From assembly GCA_025057395.1 (NCBI GenBank), contig JANWXU010000018.1:1-46403 (forward strand): DNA of 46,403 bases. Reading direction: 5' to 3'. This document shows positions 1 through 7,605 of the stretch, one piece after another; position 1 is the first letter of the stretch, and every line of letters starts with the position of its first letter. The notes below the pieces were generated by a model. That model saw only the letters and a list, made by a program, of their open reading frames with translations, did not search any database and was not told where the DNA came from. The DNA comes from Bacteroidia bacterium (GTDB taxonomy: Bacteria > Bacteroidota > Bacteroidia > J057 > JANWXU01). A program made the position numbers and the translations under genes.

Positions 1-612
1 TGTTGCCCTGCTTCGAAACCAATTGAGATGTAGCCCCATTCGTTGATAACACTTAGCAAGGGCCCCTTTAGTTGTTCTTCAAGTCCTAAGATTTTGGGTA
101 GGGGCATAGGTTCCACGAACTGTCGATTTCGAATAGTATCTCCAAGTAATAAAAAAGGAACGCTTGGGGCTGAGGTAGTGTGTAAATCAACAAAAATTAT
201 TTCTTCCCATGGCTGCTGTAATAAAGTTTCTATAAAAGTAGCTATTTCTACAAATTCTTCGTACTCTGCGGCATGTTTAGGACCGTAAAATTGGAAGTTT
301 TTACCCTTACATCCCCATATTCTATTAAAGTCTACATCTAAGTATCTTTTCTTTTGCATAAGGGCTTTTGTATTTCCAATTAAGCCTACTATTCTGCCGC
401 GTATGCTGGGTTGCTGTTGTTTTAAGAAGAAAGCAAAATTTTGTAATGCTTGTACTCCAGCAGGCTCATTGCCATGCATACCGGCGATAAATAGAAGCAA
501 AGGACCTTCTTTTTCCTGATTATAATCTAGGATTTTCCTCTGAAGACGAAAATTTTGTTGATTACCTGAATTTTGAGAGAGTTGAGGCTCCACAAAAGGA
601 TTAGAGTTCATC
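1..612 (-). CDS. Succinylglutamate desuccinylase/aspartoacylase-family zinc hydrolase (partial)
   Basis: I translated this gene by hand from the ATG at 612; the frame stays open to the window edge, so about 204 N-terminal residues are present and the C-terminus is missing. Visible motifs are AGMHGNEPAG (residues 43-52, the zinc-binding H and E of the M14-like AstE/ASPA family), DVDFNR (the substrate-binding D-x-N-R region) and VDLHTTS, which carries the third zinc ligand. The family removes acyl groups from N-acyl amino acids or opens small amide bonds in the cytosol; the substrate here is unknown. No signal peptide is visible. The gene follows the ligase-CBS gene by 26 bases on the same strand, so the two are probably co-transcribed. 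The family is fairly sure; the substrate is not. Confidence 0.85.
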
Positions 613-638
613 TAATAATACTTACTCTTTGGAGGAAA

Positions 639-2618
639 CTATTTTTCAGTTTTGATATAACTTTCTATAAACTCTTGTAAAAAGTGGTTGGCAACATTTA
701 AGAAGTCATGCTCTGTAACAATTCCTACAAGGTGATTATTTTTATTTACTACTGGTAAGCAGCTAATATGGTTTTTTTCCATAAGGGCAATAGCATCTAT
801 AGTAAGCGTATCTTCAGTGGTGCATATTACTTCTTTTATCATGATATCTTTTACTACTAAAAGGCTTCCTTCGGGAGAGGCAAGAGTATCGAATTTTTGT
901 AAAATTAGTTCCATAGTGATAAGGCCAGTGAGCTCCCCTTTGGGGTTCTCTACGGGCAAATGCCGGATTTGCCGCCAATTCATTACATTAATAGCAAAGC
1001 TTACAGGATCTTCCTCTCCTACAGTATACAGGTCTTTTGACATAATTTGCTCCACTTTCCAATAGTAGTTAATCCAACTGCCTGCTTCATTGATCTCAGG
1101 CAAGTTCCATTTATGTACAGGTTCTCCACTACGAGAGCGATGTAGCATTCCTGCAGTTAGGGCAACGAGCGCCTCGTCTCGTTTTCCTTGTTTTTTAAGC
1201 TTAGCATAAGCATCTAGGGTCCATTGCGAACCCGTCTTTTCTGTTTCTATTCTTTCTTTCATAACATTAAGGTATTTTTCAATATCTTCTTGGGGAATAT
1301 TTGCTTTTTTTAATCCCTCTTCCGAAATGGGCATAAGCTCTTTAAGTAAAAGTTCAGCTGCACTATAGGCTTTTCCATCTAGCCAGCGGAACATAGAACC
1401 TAAACCCGTGCGTACTGCTCGTAGAAAGTTTATTTTTACTACATCAAATTCTACTTTTTTTTGTAGGTTTCGGTATTCAGGGGGAAGATTATGCATCAAG
1501 CCAAACCAAAAGGCTGCATTAGCCATTTCATCAATAATACTTGGTCCGGCGGGTAGAACACGATTTTCAATTCTGAGGTGAGGCTTTCCATTGATAATTC
1601 CATAGCAAGCCCGATTCCATTTATAGATGGTGCCATTATGAAGACGCAGTGCTTTCAATTGAGGAATTCCTCCTTTGCGAAGGGTTTCTATAGCATTTTC
1701 TTCTATTTCAGTATATAGCAAAACCTTATGCCGGGCAATATCTTCGCGAAAGGTTTCTAAAATTGAATGATGAATCCAATCGGAGCCAAAAAGTACGCGG
1801 GCTTCTTTTTCACGAAGGTAATCTGAAGTTTTACGGGTATCAGTAGCTTGTTGAAAGAGAGCTATGCGTGTTTCACGCCACAAGCGTTTGCCCAGCAATA
1901 AAGGTGAATTAGTAGCTGCACTTATAATAGGACCTGCTAAAGCTTGTGCCCAATTATAGAGATCTACAAAATCTTGGGGGGGAGTTTGGTAATGAAGCTG
2001 AAAGCTAGTATTACAGCTTTCGAACATAATAGTTTTGGTATTAGCAATTAATTCATCTGTGCCCTCAATGCGAAGTTCAAAATCAGAGCCTCTCAGTTGG
2101 TTAATAGCTGCATCTAGAGCTTTATAGCGAGGCAAGGGCGTAATATTTTCTAATGTTAAATCATTATAATGGATGGTAGGTAATATTCCGGTAAGTACGT
2201 AGTCTAAGTTCATTGAGTGCAAGCAGCTTTCTAGCATTTCTAGGTAGGTTTTGAGTTGATTTTCCATTTGCTGTAAGCAATTTCCATGGAACTCGATAGG
2301 ATCGAGGTTAAGTTCTAAATTGAAAACAGCAAGCTCGTTGGTAAAATGAGGCTCGTTAAGGGCGGCTAATACCTCCATAGCTTTGGGTGCAGGTCGCAAA
2401 CTTTTTCGGTCTACTAAGCAAATTTCTTGCTCTGCGCCAATTCGAATAATGTTATCTTCTAATAAACCATTTTCTAATATGTAGGCTAATGCTTTAATAT
2501 CATCCAACAGATGGCGTATAAAAGATTGTAATACCTGGCTATCTTTTTTATTACTTTTTGTATTTTTTAGCTGCTCCCCCATGAGTAAATATTCATTGCT
2601 GCTGTTTTTAATAGGCAA
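639..2618 (-). CDS. GCS2-type carboxylate-amine ligase fused to a C-terminal CBS-domain pair
   Basis: This is a 659-residue protein. Residues from about 55 to 500 resemble the glutamate-cysteine ligase family 2 (YbdK-like), beginning with the typical GAEQE motif at 61-65 and containing FESCNTSFQLH in the substrate region. Members form an ATP-dependent amide bond between a carboxylate and an amine. A CBS1 module (about 522-575) and a CBS2 module (about 589-645, with LPVV and GIVTEHD) follow; such pairs usually bind adenine nucleotides and control the attached enzyme. The start at 2618 was kept because the family core begins about 50 residues later, but MGEQLKNTK at residue 13 is an alternative. 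No membrane segment or signal is visible. The substrate is unknown, so I do not call it GshA. Confidence 0.8.
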   Translation of the reverse strand: MPIKNSSNEYLLMGEQLKNTKSNKKDSQVLQSFIRHLLDDIKALAYILENGLLEDNIIRIGAEQEICLVDRKSLRPAPKAMEVLAALNEPHFTNELAVFNLELNLDPIEFHGNCLQQMENQLKTYLEMLESCLHSMNLDYVLTGILPTIHYNDLTLENITPLPRYKALDAAINQLRGSDFELRIEGTDELIANTKTIMFESCNTSFQLHYQTPPQDFVDLYNWAQALAGPIISAATNSPLLLGKRLWRETRIALFQQATDTRKTSDYLREKEARVLFGSDWIHHSILETFREDIARHKVLLYTEIEENAIETLRKGGIPQLKALRLHNGTIYKWNRACYGIINGKPHLRIENRVLPAGPSIIDEMANAAFWFGLMHNLPPEYRNLQKKVEFDVVKINFLRAVRTGLGSMFRWLDGKAYSAAELLLKELMPISEEGLKKANIPQEDIEKYLNVMKERIETEKTGSQWTLDAYAKLKKQGKRDEALVALTAGMLHRSRSGEPVHKWNLPEINEAGSWINYYWKVEQIMSKDLYTVGEEDPVSFAINVMNWRQIRHLPVENPKGELTGLITMELILQKFDTLASPEGSLLVVKDIMIKEVICTTEDTLTIDAIALMEKNHISCLPVVNKNNHLVGIVTEHDFLNVANHFLQEFIESYIKTEK

Positions 2619-2699
2619 TTTACAATTTTTTTATATCTAGGTAACTTTTACTTTTAATTTTATATATAGCTAAAAATACCCTTTTTCTATGAGAATTAG

Positions 2700-3602
2700 T
2701 TAAAAGAAAATTTCTTGAACTAGCCGGTAGGTATTGCAGTGGGCTTGTACAATATCGTTAATTTTAGGTGAATAGCCACCGCCCATCACAATTACGATAG
2801 GGAGATTTCTTTTTTTTATAGCTTCCAACACTAAGCGGTCTCGTTGTTTGCAGCCAGCAATGCTAAGGTTTAATCTTCCAAGTTTATCTGTTGCTAGGAC
2901 ATCTACTCCAGAAAGGTAAAAGACAAAATCAGGTTGCACCTTTTCTAAAAGCGGTTCTAAAATTTTTTCTAAGTTTTCGAGATATATTTCGTCGGTAGTT
3001 CCATCTGCCAAAGAAATATCTAAATCAGATTTTTCCTTTTTGTAAGGAAAATTATTAGCTCCATGCATACTAAAAGTAAAGACTTGAGGCATATGCTCGA
3101 AGAGGGCTGCTGTGCCATTACCTTGGTGTACGTCTAAGTCAATTATTATAATTTGTTTAGCTAGCTTTCGGTGTAAAAGGTAATTAGCTGCTACTGCAAT
3201 ATCATTAAGTATACAGAAGCCTTCAGCTTTATCTCGAAAAGCATGGTGCGTTCCACCTGCTACATTCATTGCTGCCCCATACTGTAGAGCATATAGGGCG
3301 CACTCTACTGTACCACTTGTAATTAGAAATTCTCTTTCGATAAGCCATTGACTAAGAGGAAATCCTATTCTCCTTACTTCTTGTTTATCTAGACTTAATG
3401 TTTTTAGTCTTTGGAGGTAGTTAGGAGAATGGGTCCAATGAATTACAGCATCTTCTACTAGAGTAGGCACAAAAAAGTTATCAGGGGTAACAGTACCCTC
3501 AAAGAGAAGCTGCTGAGGGATAAGTTCATATTTTTCCATCGGAAAACGATGGCCAGGCGGAAGAGGTAAAACATAAATGGGAGAATAGGCAATTTTTAGC
3601 AT
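2700..3602 (-). CDS. Histone deacetylase-family (acetoin utilisation-like) deacetylase
   Basis: This 300-residue protein carries the complete HDAC-fold signature: GGTHHA (H119-H120, the catalytic histidine pair), DLDVHQGNGT (D157 and H159, zinc ligands), GVDVLATDKLG (the last zinc aspartate) and GGGYS (the transition-state tyrosine). Its length is normal for bacterial class II or acetoin-type members. They remove acetyl groups from lysines, polyamines or other small amides in the cytosol; the substrate cannot be read from sequence. It lies 81 bases upstream of the ligase-CBS gene on the same strand with no terminator seen, so it may lead that transcription unit. It is divergent from the TonB receptor at 3857. 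Confidence 0.88.
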   Translation of the reverse strand: MLKIAYSPIYVLPLPPGHRFPMEKYELIPQQLLFEGTVTPDNFFVPTLVEDAVIHWTHSPNYLQRLKTLSLDKQEVRRIGFPLSQWLIEREFLITSGTVECALYALQYGAAMNVAGGTHHAFRDKAEGFCILNDIAVAANYLLHRKLAKQIIIIDLDVHQGNGTAALFEHMPQVFTFSMHGANNFPYKKEKSDLDISLADGTTDEIYLENLEKILEPLLEKVQPDFVFYLSGVDVLATDKLGRLNLSIAGCKQRDRLVLEAIKKRNLPIVIVMGGGYSPKINDIVQAHCNTYRLVQEIFF

Positions 3603-3856
3603 TGCTAATATTTAATGCATGGATGATAAAAATAACATAACAGTTTGATTTTTGGTTTTTGCAATTGGAAACATGACGAAAATTTTTAGTTCCTAAGTTG
3701 AATTTTAAAGTATACTCTGTTTTTGTATTTAGTGTTTCTAATTCCTTCTAAATAGGCACTGAACTTTAATATCTCTAATAAAGTTATACTACGTGTATTT
3801 TAAATTTTAGCTTAAAGAAGTAAGAATTAGTTATTTTTAATTATAATTCAAATATT
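3603..3856. other. Divergent intergenic region between the HDAC-like gene and the first TonB receptor gene
   Basis: This 254-base AT-rich stretch has no credible ORF and no recognised RNA, hairpin or consensus promoter. It must hold promoters for both directions, but I could not identify them. Confidence 0.4.
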
Positions 3857-6247
3857 ATGCATAAAATTATATTAATTTTACTTTTTGTGTTATTTTATCT
3901 TTCTAATACTCTTTTAGCTCAAACTGGTACTTTGCAAGGTAGCATAGTAGATGCTGTAACTAATGAGCCCCTTGCTGGTGCTGTAATTACTATTGAAGGT
4001 ACTCCTTTTGGGGCTGTTGCAGATGAAGAAGGTAAGTATGTTATTCGTAATATTCCGCAAGGAGTCTATAGTGTAAAAGTAAGCTATGTGGGCTATGAAA
4101 CTCAAATTAAAAACCAAGTGATGATAGAAAAGGGAGTTACACAATTAAATTTTTCTTTGCAACAGCAAGCTAAAGAGACTGAAACTATTGAGATAACTAG
4201 CTCTGTATATGCGAAGACTTCTCAAAGCTTGGTAAGTGTCAAAACAGTAGGAATTGAGCAGATTCGTTCTAATCCGGGAGGAAATTTTGATATTTCTCGA
4301 GTTGTGCAAACTTTACCGGGGGTATCTGGCTCTGTAGGATTTCGAAATGATATTATTGTACGAGGAGGTGCGCCTAATGAAAATGTATTCTATTTAGACG
4401 GCGTTGAAATTCCTAATATTAATCATTTTGCTACCCAGGGTTCAGGAGGGGGCCCGGTGGGGATTATTAACTCTGCTTTTATTGAAAATGTGAAGTTTCA
4501 AAGCAGTGCTTTTGGTGCTAAGTATGATAATACTCTAAGTTCTGTTCTAGATTTTGAAATGATAAGCGGAAATACTGAAAGATTTCAGGGTAACTTTTTA
4601 CTTAGCGGTACCGAAGCAGCTTTGACTTTTGACACTCCCCTAGGTAAAAAAGTTACAGCCATAGCTTCGGTTCGACGCTCTTATTTGCAATTTTTATTTC
4701 GTTTTATAGGTTTGCCCTTTTTGCCAGATTATTGGGATATTCAGGCTAAAATAAAATGGGAAATTAACCCCAAGACTACTTTAACCTACGTTCGAATTGG
4801 GGCTATCGATCGCTTCTCTTTAAATGATACTTCTCGAGTAGAGAAGGAGGTTCGGTATTTAGTGGATGGGCTTCCTATTTTTGAGCAAGATAGCTATGCC
4901 CAGGGTTTGGTTTTGAGAAGACTTACAAAGAGAGGGTACTACACCATAGCTTTAAGTCGCAATCGGCTAGATAATCGTTCTTACAAGTACACAAACAATA
5001 TTGAGGTGGATTCTTTAAAAGTTTTAGACTTTAAGTCTGTAGAGGCGGAGAATAAGTTACGTTATAATGCTGTAAGCAAAATAGGAGATTGGGAAATAGG
5101 ATATGGTGCTGTCTTACAATATGCTACTTTTTCGAATAATACTTTTCGAAAGGTTAGTAATTTATTTAATCCTGAAAAATTTGATACCATTCTTGTTTCT
5201 AATAGTATTGGGCTTTTTCGATATGGTGGCTATGGCACTATCTCCAGAAGTTTTTGGCAAAATCGTTTAAAATCTACTTTTGGAATTCGATTTGATATGA
5301 ATAGCTTTACTACCACAGGAAATAATCCGTTAGAAACTCTTTCTCCGCGCTTAGCTCTTAGTTATAGTCTTAGTTCTAAAATAGCTTTAAGTGGTAGCTT
5401 GGGAACATATTACAAATTGCCACCATATACAATTTTAGGATTTGAAGATAAAATTACAAGAGCTAATAATAGAAATGCTAAATATATCCAGAGCACGCAT
5501 TTTGTAGCAGGTGTAGAATATAAGCCTAATAGTAGTACAATTATTAGTTTAGAGGGATTTTATAAAATCTATAACCATTATCCTGTAAGTATACGTGATT
5601 CTATTAGTCTTGCTAATTTAGGAGGGGGATTTGGGGTTTTTGGTAATGAGCTAACTGCAAGTGTAGGAAAAGGCAGGACTTACGGAGTGGAAATTTTCTT
5701 TCAAAAGTTATTAACTCATCGATTATTTGGTTTAGCAAGTTACACGCTCTATTATTCTTCTTTTACAGGGTTTGACCCCAATAGATATATTCGTTCTTCT
5801 TGGGATAATCGTCATTTAATTAGTGTGACAGGGGGTTATCTTGCCGGAAAAAATAAAACTTGGGAGATTGCAGGAAAATGGCGCTTTTTAGGGGGTGCTC
5901 CTTATACTCCTTTTGATATTCCAGCTTCAATTCGGTTTTATTTAATAACAGGTAATCCTGTTTTTGACTGGAGCAGGATTAACCAGTTAGAGACTAGTGT
6001 TTTTTCGCAAGTGGATATTCGAATTACCAAAAAGTGGTACTTTCGCAAATGGAGTTTAGAACTATTTTTAGATATACAAAACTTATTTAATACTCCTAAT
6101 CCAGGCAATCCGAATTTTACGCTAGAGAGAGATCCTAATAATCCTAGCCAATTCTTAAGAGACGCTAACGGAAATTATATTCCTCAGGTATTAAGTATAA
6201 ATAACTCAAATGTTATTCCTACAATAGGAGTAAGGATTAAATTGTAG
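3857..6247 (+). CDS. TonB-dependent outer-membrane receptor with N-terminal carboxypeptidase-regulatory-like domain
   Basis: The 796-residue protein starts with a clear Sec signal (a hydrophobic stretch ending LLAQ at residue 22). A beta-sandwich domain of the CarboxypepD_reg type follows (about 23-105, GTLQGSIVDAVTNEPLAGA), then a plug domain (about 125-235, with LPGVSGSVGFRNDIIVRGG and YLDGVEIP), then a beta-barrel that ends with an aromatic/basic outer-membrane tail (GVRIKL). Such receptors import ligands across the outer membrane using TonB energy. No SusD partner is adjacent and the protein is shorter than SusC, so glycan import is not indicated; the ligand is unknown. No promoter or terminator was identified, and the first parS site lies 28 bases after the stop. 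Confidence 0.88.
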   Translation: MHKIILILLFVLFYLSNTLLAQTGTLQGSIVDAVTNEPLAGAVITIEGTPFGAVADEEGKYVIRNIPQGVYSVKVSYVGYETQIKNQVMIEKGVTQLNFSLQQQAKETETIEITSSVYAKTSQSLVSVKTVGIEQIRSNPGGNFDISRVVQTLPGVSGSVGFRNDIIVRGGAPNENVFYLDGVEIPNINHFATQGSGGGPVGIINSAFIENVKFQSSAFGAKYDNTLSSVLDFEMISGNTERFQGNFLLSGTEAALTFDTPLGKKVTAIASVRRSYLQFLFRFIGLPFLPDYWDIQAKIKWEINPKTTLTYVRIGAIDRFSLNDTSRVEKEVRYLVDGLPIFEQDSYAQGLVLRRLTKRGYYTIALSRNRLDNRSYKYTNNIEVDSLKVLDFKSVEAENKLRYNAVSKIGDWEIGYGAVLQYATFSNNTFRKVSNLFNPEKFDTILVSNSIGLFRYGGYGTISRSFWQNRLKSTFGIRFDMNSFTTTGNNPLETLSPRLALSYSLSSKIALSGSLGTYYKLPPYTILGFEDKITRANNRNAKYIQSTHFVAGVEYKPNSSTIISLEGFYKIYNHYPVSIRDSISLANLGGGFGVFGNELTASVGKGRTYGVEIFFQKLLTHRLFGLASYTLYYSSFTGFDPNRYIRSSWDNRHLISVTGGYLAGKNKTWEIAGKWRFLGGAPYTPFDIPASIRFYLITGNPVFDWSRINQLETSVFSQVDIRITKKWYFRKWSLELFLDIQNLFNTPNPGNPNFTLERDPNNPSQFLRDANGNYIPQVLSINNSNVIPTIGVRIKL

Positions 6248-6271
6248 GGAAATTCTTTAAAATGGTTTTCG

Positions 6272-6298
6272 AAATGTTCCACGTGGAACAATTACTAT
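6272..6298 (+). repeat. 27-base direct repeat, copy 1, containing parS site 1
   Basis: AAA, then the parS palindrome, then ATTACTAT. This unit recurs without mismatch at 6342-6368. The identity beyond the 16 bases that ParB is expected to need suggests recent duplication, or an extra function for the flank. Confidence 0.85.
6275..6290. other. parS: parS centromere site 1
   Basis: TGTTCCACGTGGAACA is a perfect 16-base palindrome that matches the ParB-binding consensus TGTTnCACGTGnAACA at every fixed position. It is intergenic, 28 bases after the TonB receptor stop. It is embedded in a longer direct repeat shared with site 2. Confidence 0.88.
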
Positions 6299-6341
6299 CG
6301 AAAGAAAAATATTTCTATTCTATGCGGCTTTCTAATAACTA

Positions 6342-6368
6342 AAATGTTCCACGTGGAACAATTACTAT
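6342..6368 (+). repeat. 27-base direct repeat, copy 2, containing parS site 2
   Basis: This is an exact second copy of the unit at 6272-6298, offset by 70 bases. The 43 bases between the copies show no obvious further repeat. Confidence 0.85.
6345..6360. other. parS: parS centromere site 2
   Basis: This is a second exact copy of the 16-base palindrome, exactly 70 bases downstream of site 1. The flanks are also shared (AAA before, ATTACTAT after). It lies 67 bases before the aldo/keto reductase start and 25 bases before a possible -7 promoter element. Confidence 0.88.
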
Positions 6369-6385
6369 GACCCAAAGAATTTTAA

Positions 6386-6393
6386 TATCTTTG
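6386..6393 (+). promoter_or_regulatory. Possible -7 element for the aldo/keto reductase
   Basis: TATCTTTG matches the Bacteroidota -7 consensus TAnnTTTG, 34 bases before the ATG at 6428. No good -33 TTTG is seen at the expected distance; parS site 2 ends 25 bases upstream, next to where it would lie. Confidence 0.3.
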
Positions 6394-6427
6394 TGATTAT
6401 CTGAAAAATTAAAGGCAAAATAATAAA

Positions 6428-7462
6428 ATGAAGTATAAGTTATTAGGCAAAAGTGGATTACGAGTTTCAGAGCTTTGTTTAGGCACACTAACTTTTGGAG
6501 AAGAATGGGGTACAGGTGCTTCTAGAGAAGAATCTTATAAAATATTTGATGTATTTGTGGAAGCAGGAGGAAATTTTATTGATACTGCTAATTACTATAC
6601 TGGGGGTACTAGTGAAAAAATTGTGGGAGAATGTATTGCAAGAGATAGGGATAAATTTGTGGTAGCTACTAAATATACTTTGCATAATAAGGCGGGGGAC
6701 ATAAATAGTTGTGGCAATCATAGGAAAAACCTACTTGCTTCTTTGGAAGGAAGCTTGAGTCGTATGAAAACTGATTATGTAGATATCCTTTATTTACATG
6801 CTTGGGATTTTACTACTCCCGTAGAAGAAATTATGAAAACTTTAGATAGCTTGATACAAAGCCGAAAGGTTTTGTACATTGGTATTTCCGATACACCCGC
6901 CTGGATAGTTTCTCAAGCTAATACTTTAGCTAGCCTTCGAGGATGGGAAAGTTTTATTGCTTTGCAAATTGAATATAGTCTAATAGAAAGAGCAGCCGAA
7001 AGAGACCTTATACCCATGGCAAAAGCTTTTGAAATGAGTATACTCGCCTGGGGTGCCTTAGGAAGCGGTTTACTAACAGGAAAATATAATAAGAATAATC
7101 TTGATAATCCTAACTATCGTCTTAAAGAAGGAAGCAGAAGGTTTACCGAAAGAAATTGGAAAATAACTGAAACAGTAGTAGCCACAGCTTTTGAATTAGG
7201 TTGTAAGCCTTCTCATGTTGCCCTTAATTGGATACGCAAAAAAAATTCACAAATAATACCTATTATTGGTGCTCGCAGTAGTTCTCAACTCCTGGATAAT
7301 ATCACTGCTTTGAATAATGAACTACCTGATAGTTACTACATGCAACTGGAAGAAGTGAGTAAGATTGAATTAGGATTTCCACATGACTTTCTCGAAAGCG
7401 ATAACATAAAGCAGGTTATTTTCGGCGGAACTTATGAATTGTTAGAGTCGTTTAGAAAATAG
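6428..7462 (+). CDS. Aldo/keto reductase
   Basis: This 344-residue protein has the aldo/keto reductase TIM-barrel pattern. The start MKYKLLGKSGLRVSELCLGT is typical of the AKR11-14 type group. The catalytic tetrad can be read as D52, Y57 (DTANYY), K82 (ATKYTL) and H124 (YLHAWD). The family reduces aldehydes or ketones with NADPH in the cytosol; the substrate is unknown. It is a single-gene unit with its own terminator downstream (7489-7522), set between parS sites 2 and 3. That position is probably incidental to its function but makes the locus recognisable. Confidence 0.92.
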   Translation: MKYKLLGKSGLRVSELCLGTLTFGEEWGTGASREESYKIFDVFVEAGGNFIDTANYYTGGTSEKIVGECIARDRDKFVVATKYTLHNKAGDINSCGNHRKNLLASLEGSLSRMKTDYVDILYLHAWDFTTPVEEIMKTLDSLIQSRKVLYIGISDTPAWIVSQANTLASLRGWESFIALQIEYSLIERAAERDLIPMAKAFEMSILAWGALGSGLLTGKYNKNNLDNPNYRLKEGSRRFTERNWKITETVVATAFELGCKPSHVALNWIRKKNSQIIPIIGARSSSQLLDNITALNNELPDSYYMQLEEVSKIELGFPHDFLESDNIKQVIFGGTYELLESFRK

Positions 7463-7488
7463 CGCATTTTTTAATTTTTACTTTTTTG

Positions 7489-7522
7489 AAGCGATAGGTT
7501 AATTTTATCCTATCGCTTTTTT
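7489..7522 (+). terminator. Intrinsic terminator of the aldo/keto reductase gene
   Basis: A 10-base perfect stem (AAGCGATAGG at 7489-7498 with CCTATCGCTT at 7509-7518) and a 10-base loop are followed by a run of T. It sits 27 bases after the stop codon and 9 bases before parS site 3. Confidence 0.85.
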
Positions 7523-7530
7523 ATTAAAAA

Positions 7531-7546
7531 TGTTCCACGTGGAACA
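7531..7546. other. parS: parS centromere site 3
   Basis: This is a third exact copy of the 16-base palindrome, directly after the terminator of the aldo/keto reductase and 59 bases before the mnmG start. It lacks the ATTACTAT extension of the first two. ParB-binding sites next to gidA/mnmG are common in origin-proximal regions of bacterial chromosomes. Confidence 0.88.
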
Positions 7547-7605
7547 TGGATAAAAAATTATACTCAAGAGACTACTAAAAAAAATAAAAATAGAGAATAA
7601 AAAAC

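Noticed and set aside
109-120. GGTTCCACGAAC near the left edge as a degenerate parS half-site
   Set aside because: Only one half resembles the site and the central CACGTG is missing; it lies within the hydrolase gene.
3857-6247. SusC-type glycan importer
   Set aside because: The protein is shorter than SusC and there is no SusD neighbour; the same holds for the receptor at 18656-21502.
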